Below are positions 25,099 through 32,199 of a stretch of DNA of 39,201 nucleotides, in pieces. How positions within the stretch are numbered: position 1 is the stretch's first letter; each line of letters opens with the position of its first letter. The notes beneath the pieces were generated by a model. The model had not been told where the DNA came from. It saw only the letters and a program-made list of their open reading frames with translations, and did not search any database. The translations under genes were made by a program, and so were the position numbers. Location of the stretch: positions 1-39,201 of the forward strand of contig NZ_SCMX01000064.1 in the NCBI RefSeq assembly GCF_005503625.1, read 5' to 3'. This DNA is from Cupriavidus sp. 2SB (GTDB lineage Bacteria; Pseudomonadota; Gammaproteobacteria; Burkholderiales; Burkholderiaceae).

Positions 25099-25205
25099 AA
25101 CTCAAGGTTTTCCCCTAGCTACTGTCGATATTTGCGCGCTACGGGAAACCCCCAACGCGCTACGCCTTGCAGGCTCAGGATCGGCTTCCTATGCTTGTCT
25201 CACGA

Positions 25206-25238
25206 TTTGTCCGGACAAAATAACCAATGCGGACAAAA
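25206..25238 (+). promoter_or_regulatory. Candidate GntR-family operator upstream of the Bug/dioxygenase operon
   Basis: A perfect 14-base palindrome TTTGTCCGGACAAA (25206-25219) is followed by a repeated half-site: GGACAAAA occurs at 25213-25220 and again at 25231-25238, 18 bases apart. It lies 62 bases before the Bug start at 25300, while the LacI-type sites lie on the other side of the same divergent region. The symmetric GT-N4-AC core is of the kind bound by GntR-family dimers, and a GntR gene ends this operon. Binding is inferred. Confidence 0.5.
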
Positions 25239-25299
25239 CGTCGCCAGTCTGGCCGCAGAGCCGGGCCATCACACCTCGCAGGAAAGAGGAGACAAACGC

Positions 25300-26259
25300 A
25301 TGTTCGCCCCCCAGAAACTCACGCTGCTGGCGCTTGGCCTGGCGGTGTTCGCCCTACCCGCCCGAGCCGAATTCCCGGACAAGCCAGTCAGGATCGTCGT
25401 GCCGTATTCCGCAGGCGGCGGCACCGACATCGTGGCGCGCCGGCTGGCCGAGCGGCTGACGCCGCGGCTCAAGCAACCGGTCATGGTGGAGAACCGCCCC
25501 GGCGCCAACGGCATCATCGGCACCGACGTCGTGGCCAAGTCCGCGCCGGACGGCCATACCTACGTGCTGGTGGTGAACACGCACCTGCTGAACCCCATCC
25601 TCTACAAGAAGATGCCGTACGACACGTTCACCGATTTGATCGGCGTGACGATGGTGTGCAAGTCGCCGCTGGTGTTCGTCACGCAAAGCGGTTTCCCTGC
25701 CACGAATGCGGTGGAGTTCGCCAAACACGTCAAGGCGAAGCCGGACAAGTACTCGTACGGCAGCTCCGAGAACATGACCCGGCTGGTTGGCGAGATGTAC
25801 AACAAGTACCAGCACCTGGACATGGTCAACGTGGCCTACAAGGGCGGCTCGCCGCTGATGACCGATGTGATCGGCGGCGTGACCACGGTGGGCGTGACCA
25901 GTGTGCTCACAGCCAAGCCGTTCATCACGTCCGGCAAGCTGCGTCCGCTGGCCGTGACCGGCGCGCAGCGCTCCCCTGTCCTGCCCAACGTGCCAACCAT
26001 GATCGAATCGGGCATGAAGGATTTCGAGGTCTATACCTCGTACAGCCTCTATGCCCCGGCCAAGACGCCAAAAGCGGCGCTGGAGCGCATGCAGAAGGAA
26101 GTGCACGACATCGTCATGGCGCCGGACATGAAGGAGATCCTGGCCGAACAGGCCGCCACGCCCGTGGCCCAGCCGGTGGACGAGTTCAACGTGCAGGTGA
26201 AGAAGGATTTCGAGGCCTGGCAACGTCTGGCCAAGGAAGTCAATTTGCAAGCGGAGTGA
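25300..26259 (+). CDS. Bug-type TTT substrate-binding protein
   Basis: A 319-residue Bug receptor. The signal peptide is short (MFAPQKLTLLALGLAVFALPARA, cleavage before EFPDKP). Motifs: DKPVRIVVPYSAGGGTDIVARRLAERL, VMVENRPGANGIIGTDVVAKSAPDGHTYVLVVNTHLLNP, VNVAYKGGSPLMTDVIGG, NVPTMIESGMKDFEVYTSYSLYAP. The start at 25300 is supported by AGAGGAGACAAACGC; the frame is open far upstream without homology. It heads the plus-strand operon with the dioxygenase, second lyase, MFS carrier and GntR regulator. The receptor probably binds the compound sensed or imported by this group. Ligand unknown. Confidence 0.92.
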   Translation: MFAPQKLTLLALGLAVFALPARAEFPDKPVRIVVPYSAGGGTDIVARRLAERLTPRLKQPVMVENRPGANGIIGTDVVAKSAPDGHTYVLVVNTHLLNPILYKKMPYDTFTDLIGVTMVCKSPLVFVTQSGFPATNAVEFAKHVKAKPDKYSYGSSENMTRLVGEMYNKYQHLDMVNVAYKGGSPLMTDVIGGVTTVGVTSVLTAKPFITSGKLRPLAVTGAQRSPVLPNVPTMIESGMKDFEVYTSYSLYAPAKTPKAALERMQKEVHDIVMAPDMKEILAEQAATPVAQPVDEFNVQVKKDFEAWQRLAKEVNLQAE

Positions 26260-26270
26260 GACAAGCCGAC

Positions 26271-27407
26271 ATGAACACGACCCCGAACGACATTCCCTCC
26301 ATCGACACGATCCGCCCCGTGCCGGGTGGCTGGACCCGCGCCGACATGGAACGCGACCCGCGCTGGATTCATGTGCTCGACGCCGACGAGATCGCCGCGC
26401 TCGAACACGCACTGCGCCATGCGCTGGACACCGGCAAGGACATGTTCGACATGTCCATCGAGGATTTCCCGCTCGACGCCCGCGTGCGCCGCCGGCTGGT
26501 GGCGCTGATCGACGAGACGCAGGGCGGCTTTGGCCTCAAGCTGCTGCGCGGCTTTCCGGTCGATCGCTGGGATGCCGACGCGCTGCGCAAACTGTTCTGG
26601 GGGATTGGCCTGTTGCTCGGCGTGCCGCGCCCACAGGGCAAGTCGAGCCAGTTCGTGTCGGACGTGCGCGATGCGGGCGGCACCTATCGCTCCGGTACGG
26701 GCCGTGGCTACAACACGCGCTCGGGCCTGGACTTCCATGCCGACGGCAGCGACATGGTGGGCCTGTTCTGCGTGCGCACCGCCAAGGCGGGCGGTTCCAG
26801 CCTGATCACCAGTTCGATTGCTGCGCACAACGAGATGGTGCGCCTGCGTCCGGACCTGGCTCTTGAACTCTACAAGCCTCTGGTCTTCAGCCGGCAAGGC
26901 GAACAGGCACCCGAGGAAACGCCGTGGTACGCCGCGCCGGTTTTCGGTGTGCGCGACGGGCATTTTGCGTGCCGCCATATCCGCAATCACATCAAGGGCG
27001 CGCAGGCCACCTTTCCCGATGTGCCGCGCTTGTCCGCCCAGCAGACCGAGGCGCTGGACCTGTTCGATACGCTGCTCGCACGGGAAGATCTGTGCTACGA
27101 CATGGACCTGCAGCCGGGCGATATCCAGTTGCTGAACAACCATATCGTCCTGCACTCGCGCACCGAGTACGAAGATCACCCTGAACCCGAGCGCAAGCGC
27201 CATCTGTTCCGCCTGTGGCTCTCGCTGCCGCAGGCCCAGCCGCTGCCGCTGGGCTGGCTCGATGCCTACAAGGATGTAGACGCCGCATGCGTGCGCGGTG
27301 GATTTCGCGGCATCGGCATCACGCCGCAAATTCGCGCATTCGAGGCCCGCTTGGCCAACGCCCATGGTATGAAGCTCCGTATCTATCCCGTCAAGGAAGC
27401 CGCCTGA
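26271..27407 (+). CDS. TauD/TfdA-family Fe(II)/2-oxoglutarate-dependent dioxygenase
   Basis: A 378-residue non-haem iron oxygenase. The facial triad is visible: His156-x-Asp158 in LDFHADGSD and the distal His295 in NNHIVLHSR. Arg314 in HLFRLWLS is the expected 2-oxoglutarate-binding residue. It is longer than TauD (about 280 residues), with an extra N-terminal helical region of about 80 residues (DPRWIHVLDADEIAALEHALRHA). Family members hydroxylate sulfonates, aryloxyacids, trimethyllysine or other carboxylates. It starts 11 bases after the Bug stop, and its stop overlaps the lyase start (TGATG). A plausible role is hydroxylation of an imported acid to give a 2-hydroxyacid substrate for the lyase; the compound is unknown. 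Confidence 0.87.
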   Translation: MNTTPNDIPSIDTIRPVPGGWTRADMERDPRWIHVLDADEIAALEHALRHALDTGKDMFDMSIEDFPLDARVRRRLVALIDETQGGFGLKLLRGFPVDRWDADALRKLFWGIGLLLGVPRPQGKSSQFVSDVRDAGGTYRSGTGRGYNTRSGLDFHADGSDMVGLFCVRTAKAGGSSLITSSIAAHNEMVRLRPDLALELYKPLVFSRQGEQAPEETPWYAAPVFGVRDGHFACRHIRNHIKGAQATFPDVPRLSAQQTEALDLFDTLLAREDLCYDMDLQPGDIQLLNNHIVLHSRTEYEDHPEPERKRHLFRLWLSLPQAQPLPLGWLDAYKDVDAACVRGGFRGIGITPQIRAFEARLANAHGMKLRIYPVKEAA

Positions 27408-28291
27408 TGAACACCACTCCCTCCCAGGGCACCGCCCGTCCGTCGATGCGCGAACTGCTGGCACGCAAGCGCCTGATTGCCGCACCCGGCGTGTTCGACA
27501 TGATCTCGGTGCGCATTGCCACGCGCATGGGATTCGACTGCCTGTACATGACCGGCTATGGCACGGTGGCGTCGTACCTGGGCTTGCCCGATGCGGGCCT
27601 TGCCACCTACACCGACATGGTCAACCGCGTGGGCGCCTTCTGCTCCGCCGCCACGGTGCCGATGATCTGCGACGGCGATACCGGCTACGGCGGCCTGCTC
27701 AACGTTGCGCACACGGTGCGGGGCTACGAGCGCGCCGGTGCCAGCGTGATCCAGCTCGAAGACCAGGAATTCCCGAAGAAATGCGGCCATACGCCGGGAC
27801 GGCGCGTGATTCCGATGGAAGACATGGTCAAGAAGATCCAGGTGGCCGTGGAAGCGCGCGAAAGCCGCGACTTCATGATCCTGGCCCGCACCGATGCGCG
27901 CACGACGCTGGGACTCGACGAAGCGCTGCGCCGCGCCGAAGCGTATGCAAAAGCCGGGGCCGACATCCTCTTCGTGGAATCGCCCGAATCGGAGAAAGAG
28001 CTGGAAATCATCGGCCGTACCTTCGACCTGCCGCTGCTGGTCAACGTGGTGGAAACGGGCCGCACGCCAGTACTGCCCGCCGAGACGCTGGAACAGATGG
28101 GTTTTGCCATCGCGATCTATCCGGCCGTCGGTTTCCTGGCGATGGGTAAGGCGCTGGAGGATGTCTACGGCCACCTGCAGGCCAACCGCACGTCGCTGGG
28201 CATCGGGGACAAGCTCTATGACTTCCCGCGGTTCAACACGCTGATGGACTTCGAATCCGTGTGGGACTTCGACAAGCGTCACGCTTCATGA
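27407..28291 (+). CDS. Isocitrate lyase/PEP mutase family lyase (second paralogue)
   Basis: A 294-residue member of the isocitrate lyase/PEP mutase superfamily. ICDGDTGYGG (87-96) supplies metal ligands, and LEDQEFPKKCGHTPGRR holds catalytic Cys126. It is clearly related to the lyase at 20012-20875 (shared GLPDAGxATYTxMV, VRGYExAG, ILARTDAR, RAEAYAKAGADILF-type segments) but differs in the C-terminal third, so the two probably cleave different substrates. The start overlaps the dioxygenase stop and its own stop overlaps the MFS start, so translation is coupled on both sides. Products would be a 2-oxoacid (for example pyruvate or glyoxylate) plus a carboxylate; identity is not determinable here. 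Confidence 0.88.
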   Translation: MNTTPSQGTARPSMRELLARKRLIAAPGVFDMISVRIATRMGFDCLYMTGYGTVASYLGLPDAGLATYTDMVNRVGAFCSAATVPMICDGDTGYGGLLNVAHTVRGYERAGASVIQLEDQEFPKKCGHTPGRRVIPMEDMVKKIQVAVEARESRDFMILARTDARTTLGLDEALRRAEAYAKAGADILFVESPESEKELEIIGRTFDLPLLVNVVETGRTPVLPAETLEQMGFAIAIYPAVGFLAMGKALEDVYGHLQANRTSLGIGDKLYDFPRFNTLMDFESVWDFDKRHAS

Positions 28292-29514
28292 CCCTTGGCC
28301 AGTCTTCGCCCGGTCGTCCGGCACTCACACTGGCCAGCACGCTGGCCATTCAGATGCTGGCGACTGCCGCCACGCTGGCCTTTGCCGTGCTGGCACCCGT
28401 GATGCCGGGCGTGGCGCTGCCCAGCGTCGGCCTGTTCCTGTCGCTGGTTTATCTGGGCGGCATGGCCGGCAGCCTGGCGGGTGCGGGAATCGTCGAAGCA
28501 TGGGGGCCGGTGCGCGCCTCGCAGCTTGGATTGCTGGCCCAGGCGGCGGCGCTCTGCATGCTGGCCACCGGCGTGCCGGAACTGCGGCCAGTGGCCGCGC
28601 TCGTCAGCGGACTGGGCTACGGCCCGATCACGCCAGCCAGTTCGCAGATCCTGGCGCGCACCACCTCGGCCAGCCGCATGGGGTTTGTCTTTTCGCTCAA
28701 GCAGACCGGCGTGCCGCTCGGTGGCCTGCTGGCCGGCGCGCTGCTGCCGCCGCTGGCCGCCCTCCTCTCCTGGCAGGCCGCCCTGTGCGCGCTGGCGGCC
28801 GCCGCGCTGGTCGTCGCCATCCTGAGCCAGCCGCTGCGCACCATGTACGACGATGCCGCGACCGGCCATTTCGTGGTGGCGGCGAACCTGCGCCAGATGT
28901 TCCGCGATGTGCTGGGCGACAGCCGCCTGCGTTCGATGGCAGCGGTCTCGGTGCTGTTTTCGGCGTGCCAGCTATCGGTCAGCGGCTATCTGATGGTGTA
29001 TCTGACGACCGAGATCGGCATCGGGCTGACGCAGGCCGGACTGATCTATGCGATCACGCAGGGTGCAGGCATCGCCGGGCGCATCGCGTGGGGCCGTCTC
29101 GCGGACCTGGCTGGCGCGCCGCGCGGCGTGCTGATCCTGCTGGCTGTGCTGATGAGCGCGGCCACCGTGGCAACCGGCCTCTTTACGGCGCAGTGGACGC
29201 TGGCGCCGCTTTGCCTCGTGGCCGCCCTGCTCGGCGCAACGGCCATCGGCTGGAATGGCGTCTATCTGGGCGAGGTCGCGCGGCTGGCGCCGCCGGGGCG
29301 GGTGGCGTCGGTCACCGGTGGCGCGCTGTTCTGCACGTACTTTGGCGTGGTGTCGGGACCGGCCGCCTTCGGCTATTTCGCGCAACGCGTAAACAGCCTG
29401 AGTCTGGCTTATCTGGCACTGGCGGGTGTGCCGGTGCTGGCGGCCGGGCTCTTGTTCTGGGGCGACCGTGCGAAGCCCGTCGCCACGGCCAATGACAGCG
29501 CTTGCCCGCCATGA
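28288..29514 (+). CDS. MFS transporter
   Basis: A 408-residue major facilitator superfamily carrier with about twelve hydrophobic segments and a long central cytoplasmic loop (about residues 180-220, TMYDDAATGHFVVAANLRQMFRD). The segments GLGYGPITPASSQILAR and MGFVFSLKQTGVPLGGLLAGALLPPL resemble the CynX/NimT and related anion-carrier groups. The ATG at 28288 overlaps the lyase stop by four bases; the open frame extends nine codons upstream, inside the lyase gene. It is probably the inner-membrane carrier for the compound handled by this operon, as the Bug receptors have no TctAB partner. Direction and substrate unknown. Confidence 0.87.
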   Translation: MTLGQSSPGRPALTLASTLAIQMLATAATLAFAVLAPVMPGVALPSVGLFLSLVYLGGMAGSLAGAGIVEAWGPVRASQLGLLAQAAALCMLATGVPELRPVAALVSGLGYGPITPASSQILARTTSASRMGFVFSLKQTGVPLGGLLAGALLPPLAALLSWQAALCALAAAALVVAILSQPLRTMYDDAATGHFVVAANLRQMFRDVLGDSRLRSMAAVSVLFSACQLSVSGYLMVYLTTEIGIGLTQAGLIYAITQGAGIAGRIAWGRLADLAGAPRGVLILLAVLMSAATVATGLFTAQWTLAPLCLVAALLGATAIGWNGVYLGEVARLAPPGRVASVTGGALFCTYFGVVSGPAAFGYFAQRVNSLSLAYLALAGVPVLAAGLLFWGDRAKPVATANDSACPP

Positions 29515-29569
29515 CGCGTCCCGGCTATGCTCCACTCCCATCCCTCACCTGACGCTGCCCACGCGATTC

Positions 29570-30361
29570 ATGGAACAAGGCCGCCCCCTCCCCGATGACT
29601 TTGCCGACGCGGTCCCGCACGAGCGCACCGACGCCAGCCCGCGCTATCTCGCGCTCGCGCGGAGCCTGCGCGCGGAAATCGAATCGGGAAAATATCCGGT
29701 AGGCAGCAAGCTCCCGACCGAAATGGAGCTGTGCAAGCAGTTCGGCGCAAGCCGCCATACGGTGCGCGCGGCCATCGAGCGTCTGGTCCGGCTCGAACTG
29801 ATCAAGCGTACGCCCCGCATCGGCACGATTGTCACGGCGGCACGTGCCAAACAAGGCTATGAGCTGGCCGTGGGCCAGGTGGGCGACCTGCTCCAGTACG
29901 CCGCCACCACGCGCATGCGGGTGTTGTCGCGCGACCTGCGCGAGGTGGGCGACGATGCCGACCCCGCGCTGCAGCCGTACCACGGGCAGCTATGGCTCGT
30001 GATCCGGGGGGTGCGCACCGGCGACGATGCCGATACGCCCATCTGCTACAACGAGGTGTGGGTCCATCCGGACTACCGCGGCGTGCGCGGCGCCGAGCAG
30101 GACATCGAGGCCTCGGTCTTTCATCTGATCGAGAAGCAGTTCCAGGTATCGGTCTCCCGTATCGAGCAGGTGATCCACGCCGCGGCACTGCCCGCCGAGA
30201 TTGCCGAACTGCTCGACATGCCGCCCGGTGCGGCCGGCCTGTGGATCAACCGCCAGTATCGCGACGCCAGCGGTAACCTCATCGAGATGGCCTGGTCGAT
30301 CCATCCGGCCGAGCGTTTCTCGTACCGGATGGTGCTGGACCGGACGTGGCGCAGTGCGTGA
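29570..30361 (+). CDS. GntR/UTRA (HutC-type) transcriptional regulator
   Basis: A 263-residue regulator. The GntR winged helix-turn-helix is at about 24-92 (RYLALARSLRAEIESGKYPVGSKLPTEMELCKQFGASRHTVRAAIERLVRLELIKRTPRIGT). A UTRA effector-binding domain follows (about 110-255), ending NLIEMAWSIHPAERFSYRMVL. UTRA domains sense small carboxylates, amino acids or sugars. The ATG at 29570 is the only Met giving a sensible N-terminus; the frame upstream overlaps the MFS gene. It is the fifth gene of the Bug/dioxygenase/lyase/MFS series, 55 bases after the MFS stop. It probably regulates that operon through the palindrome at 25206-25219. Convergent with lacI, with only 13 bases between the stops. 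Confidence 0.9.
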   Translation: MEQGRPLPDDFADAVPHERTDASPRYLALARSLRAEIESGKYPVGSKLPTEMELCKQFGASRHTVRAAIERLVRLELIKRTPRIGTIVTAARAKQGYELAVGQVGDLLQYAATTRMRVLSRDLREVGDDADPALQPYHGQLWLVIRGVRTGDDADTPICYNEVWVHPDYRGVRGAEQDIEASVFHLIEKQFQVSVSRIEQVIHAAALPAEIAELLDMPPGAAGLWINRQYRDASGNLIEMAWSIHPAERFSYRMVLDRTWRSA

Positions 30362-30374
30362 CCACGACAATGCA

Positions 30375-31430
30375 TCAAGGCGTCTTGCGGGACTTGGTTG
30401 GCTTCCGTCCAGCCTGACCGTCCCGCACGCCGACCGTGCCTCGTTCCACCAGCACGCAGGGCACATCCACGCTACGGGCCATGATCTGCCCGCCCATCTG
30501 GTCGAATAGCAGGTTGCGCGTGGCATCCACCATTTCGTCGATGTTCTGCTGGACGGTCGTGAGATGGAACGACGGCCAGGCCGCCTGAGGGACGTTGTCG
30601 AACCCCACCACCGATACGTCGCGCGGCACCTCCAGCCCGAGTTCGGTGCGCAGCGTCTCAAGCGCCGCGATGGCCATGTGGTCGTTGGCGGAGAACAAGG
30701 CGTCGGGGCGGTTGGCGGGGTCTTTGAACATCGCCAGCACGGCGCGGCGCGCTTCGGCAAAGTCATAGTGGCCCACGGCGCGCGCGTGCAGCGGCATTCC
30801 GGCCGCTTCCAGCGCATCGCGCAATCCCGCTTCGCGATCCCGGCTGGTGGACGCATTCTCCGCGCCGGCCAGCCAGGCGATGCGCCGATGCCCAGTGCGC
30901 AGCAACAGTTCTCCCACCATGCGGCCGCCATCCCGGTTTTGCGATGTCACCGAACTGGTGGCGTATGCGCCCATCGCACCCATCTGCGCTACCCGGTTGA
31001 ACAGCACCACGGGGATGCCGGCGTTCTGGCAGTCGCTGGCAAGCGCTGACGAGAGCGAGGTCGAGGCCATGACGATGCCATCCACCTGGTACTGCAGGAT
31101 GTCCGTCAGCACCTCGTCGGCGTCTTCGGTCTGGCTGATAAAGAGCAGCACGTGATAGCCGTCCTGCTGCAGCGCCTGGCAGAGCCGCTCGATGACCACC
31201 GGATAGAACTGGTTCTCCAGATAGCTCATCACCAGGCCGATGATGCGGCTGCGCCGGGTGATCAGGCTGCGTGCGATGGCGTTGGGCCGATACCCGAGCT
31301 TGCGCGCGGCTTTCTCGATACGCTCGCGCGTGTCCGGCGCCACGCTCGCGCCCGGCGTGAACGTGCGGCTGACCGCTGACTGCGAAACCTCCGCAAGCCG
31401 GGCAACGTCATGGGCCGTGACTTTCTTCAT
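30375..31430 (-). CDS. LacI-family transcriptional regulator
   Basis: A 351-residue LacI/GalR regulator. The DNA-binding headpiece VTAHDVARLAEVSQSAVSRTFTPGASVAPDTRERIEKAARKLGYRPNAIARSL occupies residues 4-56, including the hinge helix. The periplasmic-binding-like effector domain follows (IIGLVMSYLENQFYPVVIERL through DVSVVGFDNVPQAAWPSFHLTTVQQ). ATG 31430 overlaps the SDR stop by four bases; an alternative ATG four codons upstream (31442) is possible. It is the third gene of the HisD/SDR/LacI operon. The twin palindromes before hisD and before the 25030 dehydrogenase gene are of LacI-operator type, so I infer autoregulation plus control of the second operon. The effector is unknown. Confidence 0.92.
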   Translation of the reverse strand: MKKVTAHDVARLAEVSQSAVSRTFTPGASVAPDTRERIEKAARKLGYRPNAIARSLITRRSRIIGLVMSYLENQFYPVVIERLCQALQQDGYHVLLFISQTEDADEVLTDILQYQVDGIVMASTSLSSALASDCQNAGIPVVLFNRVAQMGAMGAYATSSVTSQNRDGGRMVGELLLRTGHRRIAWLAGAENASTSRDREAGLRDALEAAGMPLHARAVGHYDFAEARRAVLAMFKDPANRPDALFSANDHMAIAALETLRTELGLEVPRDVSVVGFDNVPQAAWPSFHLTTVQQNIDEMVDATRNLLFDQMGGQIMARSVDVPCVLVERGTVGVRDGQAGRKPTKSRKTP

Positions 31431-32197
31431 GCCGCGGTCCACCCGCCGTCGAGCATCAGCGCGCTCCCGGTCATCAGGCTAGATGCGTCGCTGGCGAGGA
31501 ACACCACCGGCCCCATCACTTCGTCGATGCGCCCCAGGCGTCCGAGCGCGATCTTCTCCAGCACGAAGTTGCGGAACGTCCGGTCCTCGAACATCGGCGC
31601 GGTCAGCGTGGTCTCGATGAACGTCGGGCACAACGTATTGACGCGGATACCCGCCGGGCCCAGTTCCCAGGCCAGTGCCTTGGTCATGCCCTCCATCGCA
31701 TGCTTGCTCGCGCAATAGAGCGTGCGGCGCGGACTGCCCACATGCCCCATCTGCGACGAGACATTGATGATGGAGCCCGGCAGCCCCGCCGCCTGCAGGC
31801 TGCGCGCTACCTCGCGGCAGACGTAGAACGTGGCCTTCACATTCAGCGCGAAGACCGCATCGATGTCCTCGTCCGGCGTCTCGGTGAGCAGGCGGGGACG
31901 ATTCATGCCCGCGTTATTGACGAGGATCTGGTACGGCGGACGGTTGGCGATTTCCCGCGCCACGGCGCGCGAGTCAGTGACATCGAGCACCATGGCGTCG
32001 GCATGGCCGCCCTGCGCGCGGATGGCCGCGCAGGCCGCCTCCAGCTCGTCGCCTGAACGCGCGGCAAGCGTGACCGCCGCACCCGCCTGGGCCAGCGCCA
32101 CCCCGGCGGCGAGGCCGAGGCCCCGCCCGCCGCCCGTGACCAGCGCCCGCTTGCCGTCGAGGCGAAACCCGCCGAAGGTTGGCAGTGCGGACGTCAC
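31427..32197 (-). CDS. SDR-family oxidoreductase (canonical catalytic triad)
   Basis: A 256-residue classical short-chain dehydrogenase. Cofactor motif TGGGRGLG (21-28), NNAG (94-97), catalytic Ser in INVSS (144-148), Tyr161 and Lys165 in YCASK, and a C-terminal MTGSALMLDGGWTA. The start is a GTG at 32197, two bases after the hisD stop, preceded by GGAGGCGTAATC, so coupling is likely. It is similar in layout to gluconate 5-dehydrogenase and FabG-like sugar-acid dehydrogenases. With the HisD-like enzyme upstream it would oxidise a neighbouring hydroxyl of the same substrate. Unlike the SDR at 3489-4283, all active-site residues are present. Substrate unknown. Confidence 0.9.
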   Translation of the reverse strand: MTSALPTFGGFRLDGKRALVTGGGRGLGLAAGVALAQAGAAVTLAARSGDELEAACAAIRAQGGHADAMVLDVTDSRAVAREIANRPPYQILVNNAGMNRPRLLTETPDEDIDAVFALNVKATFYVCREVARSLQAAGLPGSIINVSSQMGHVGSPRRTLYCASKHAMEGMTKALAWELGPAGIRVNTLCPTFIETTLTAPMFEDRTFRNFVLEKIALGRLGRIDEVMGPVVFLASDASSLMTGSALMLDGGWTAA

Positions 32198-32199
32198 GA

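Noticed and set aside
25227..26270. N-terminal extension of the dioxygenase frame through the whole Bug gene
   Set aside because: It is an out-of-frame shadow of the Bug coding sequence. The dioxygenase family homology starts just after ATG 26271.
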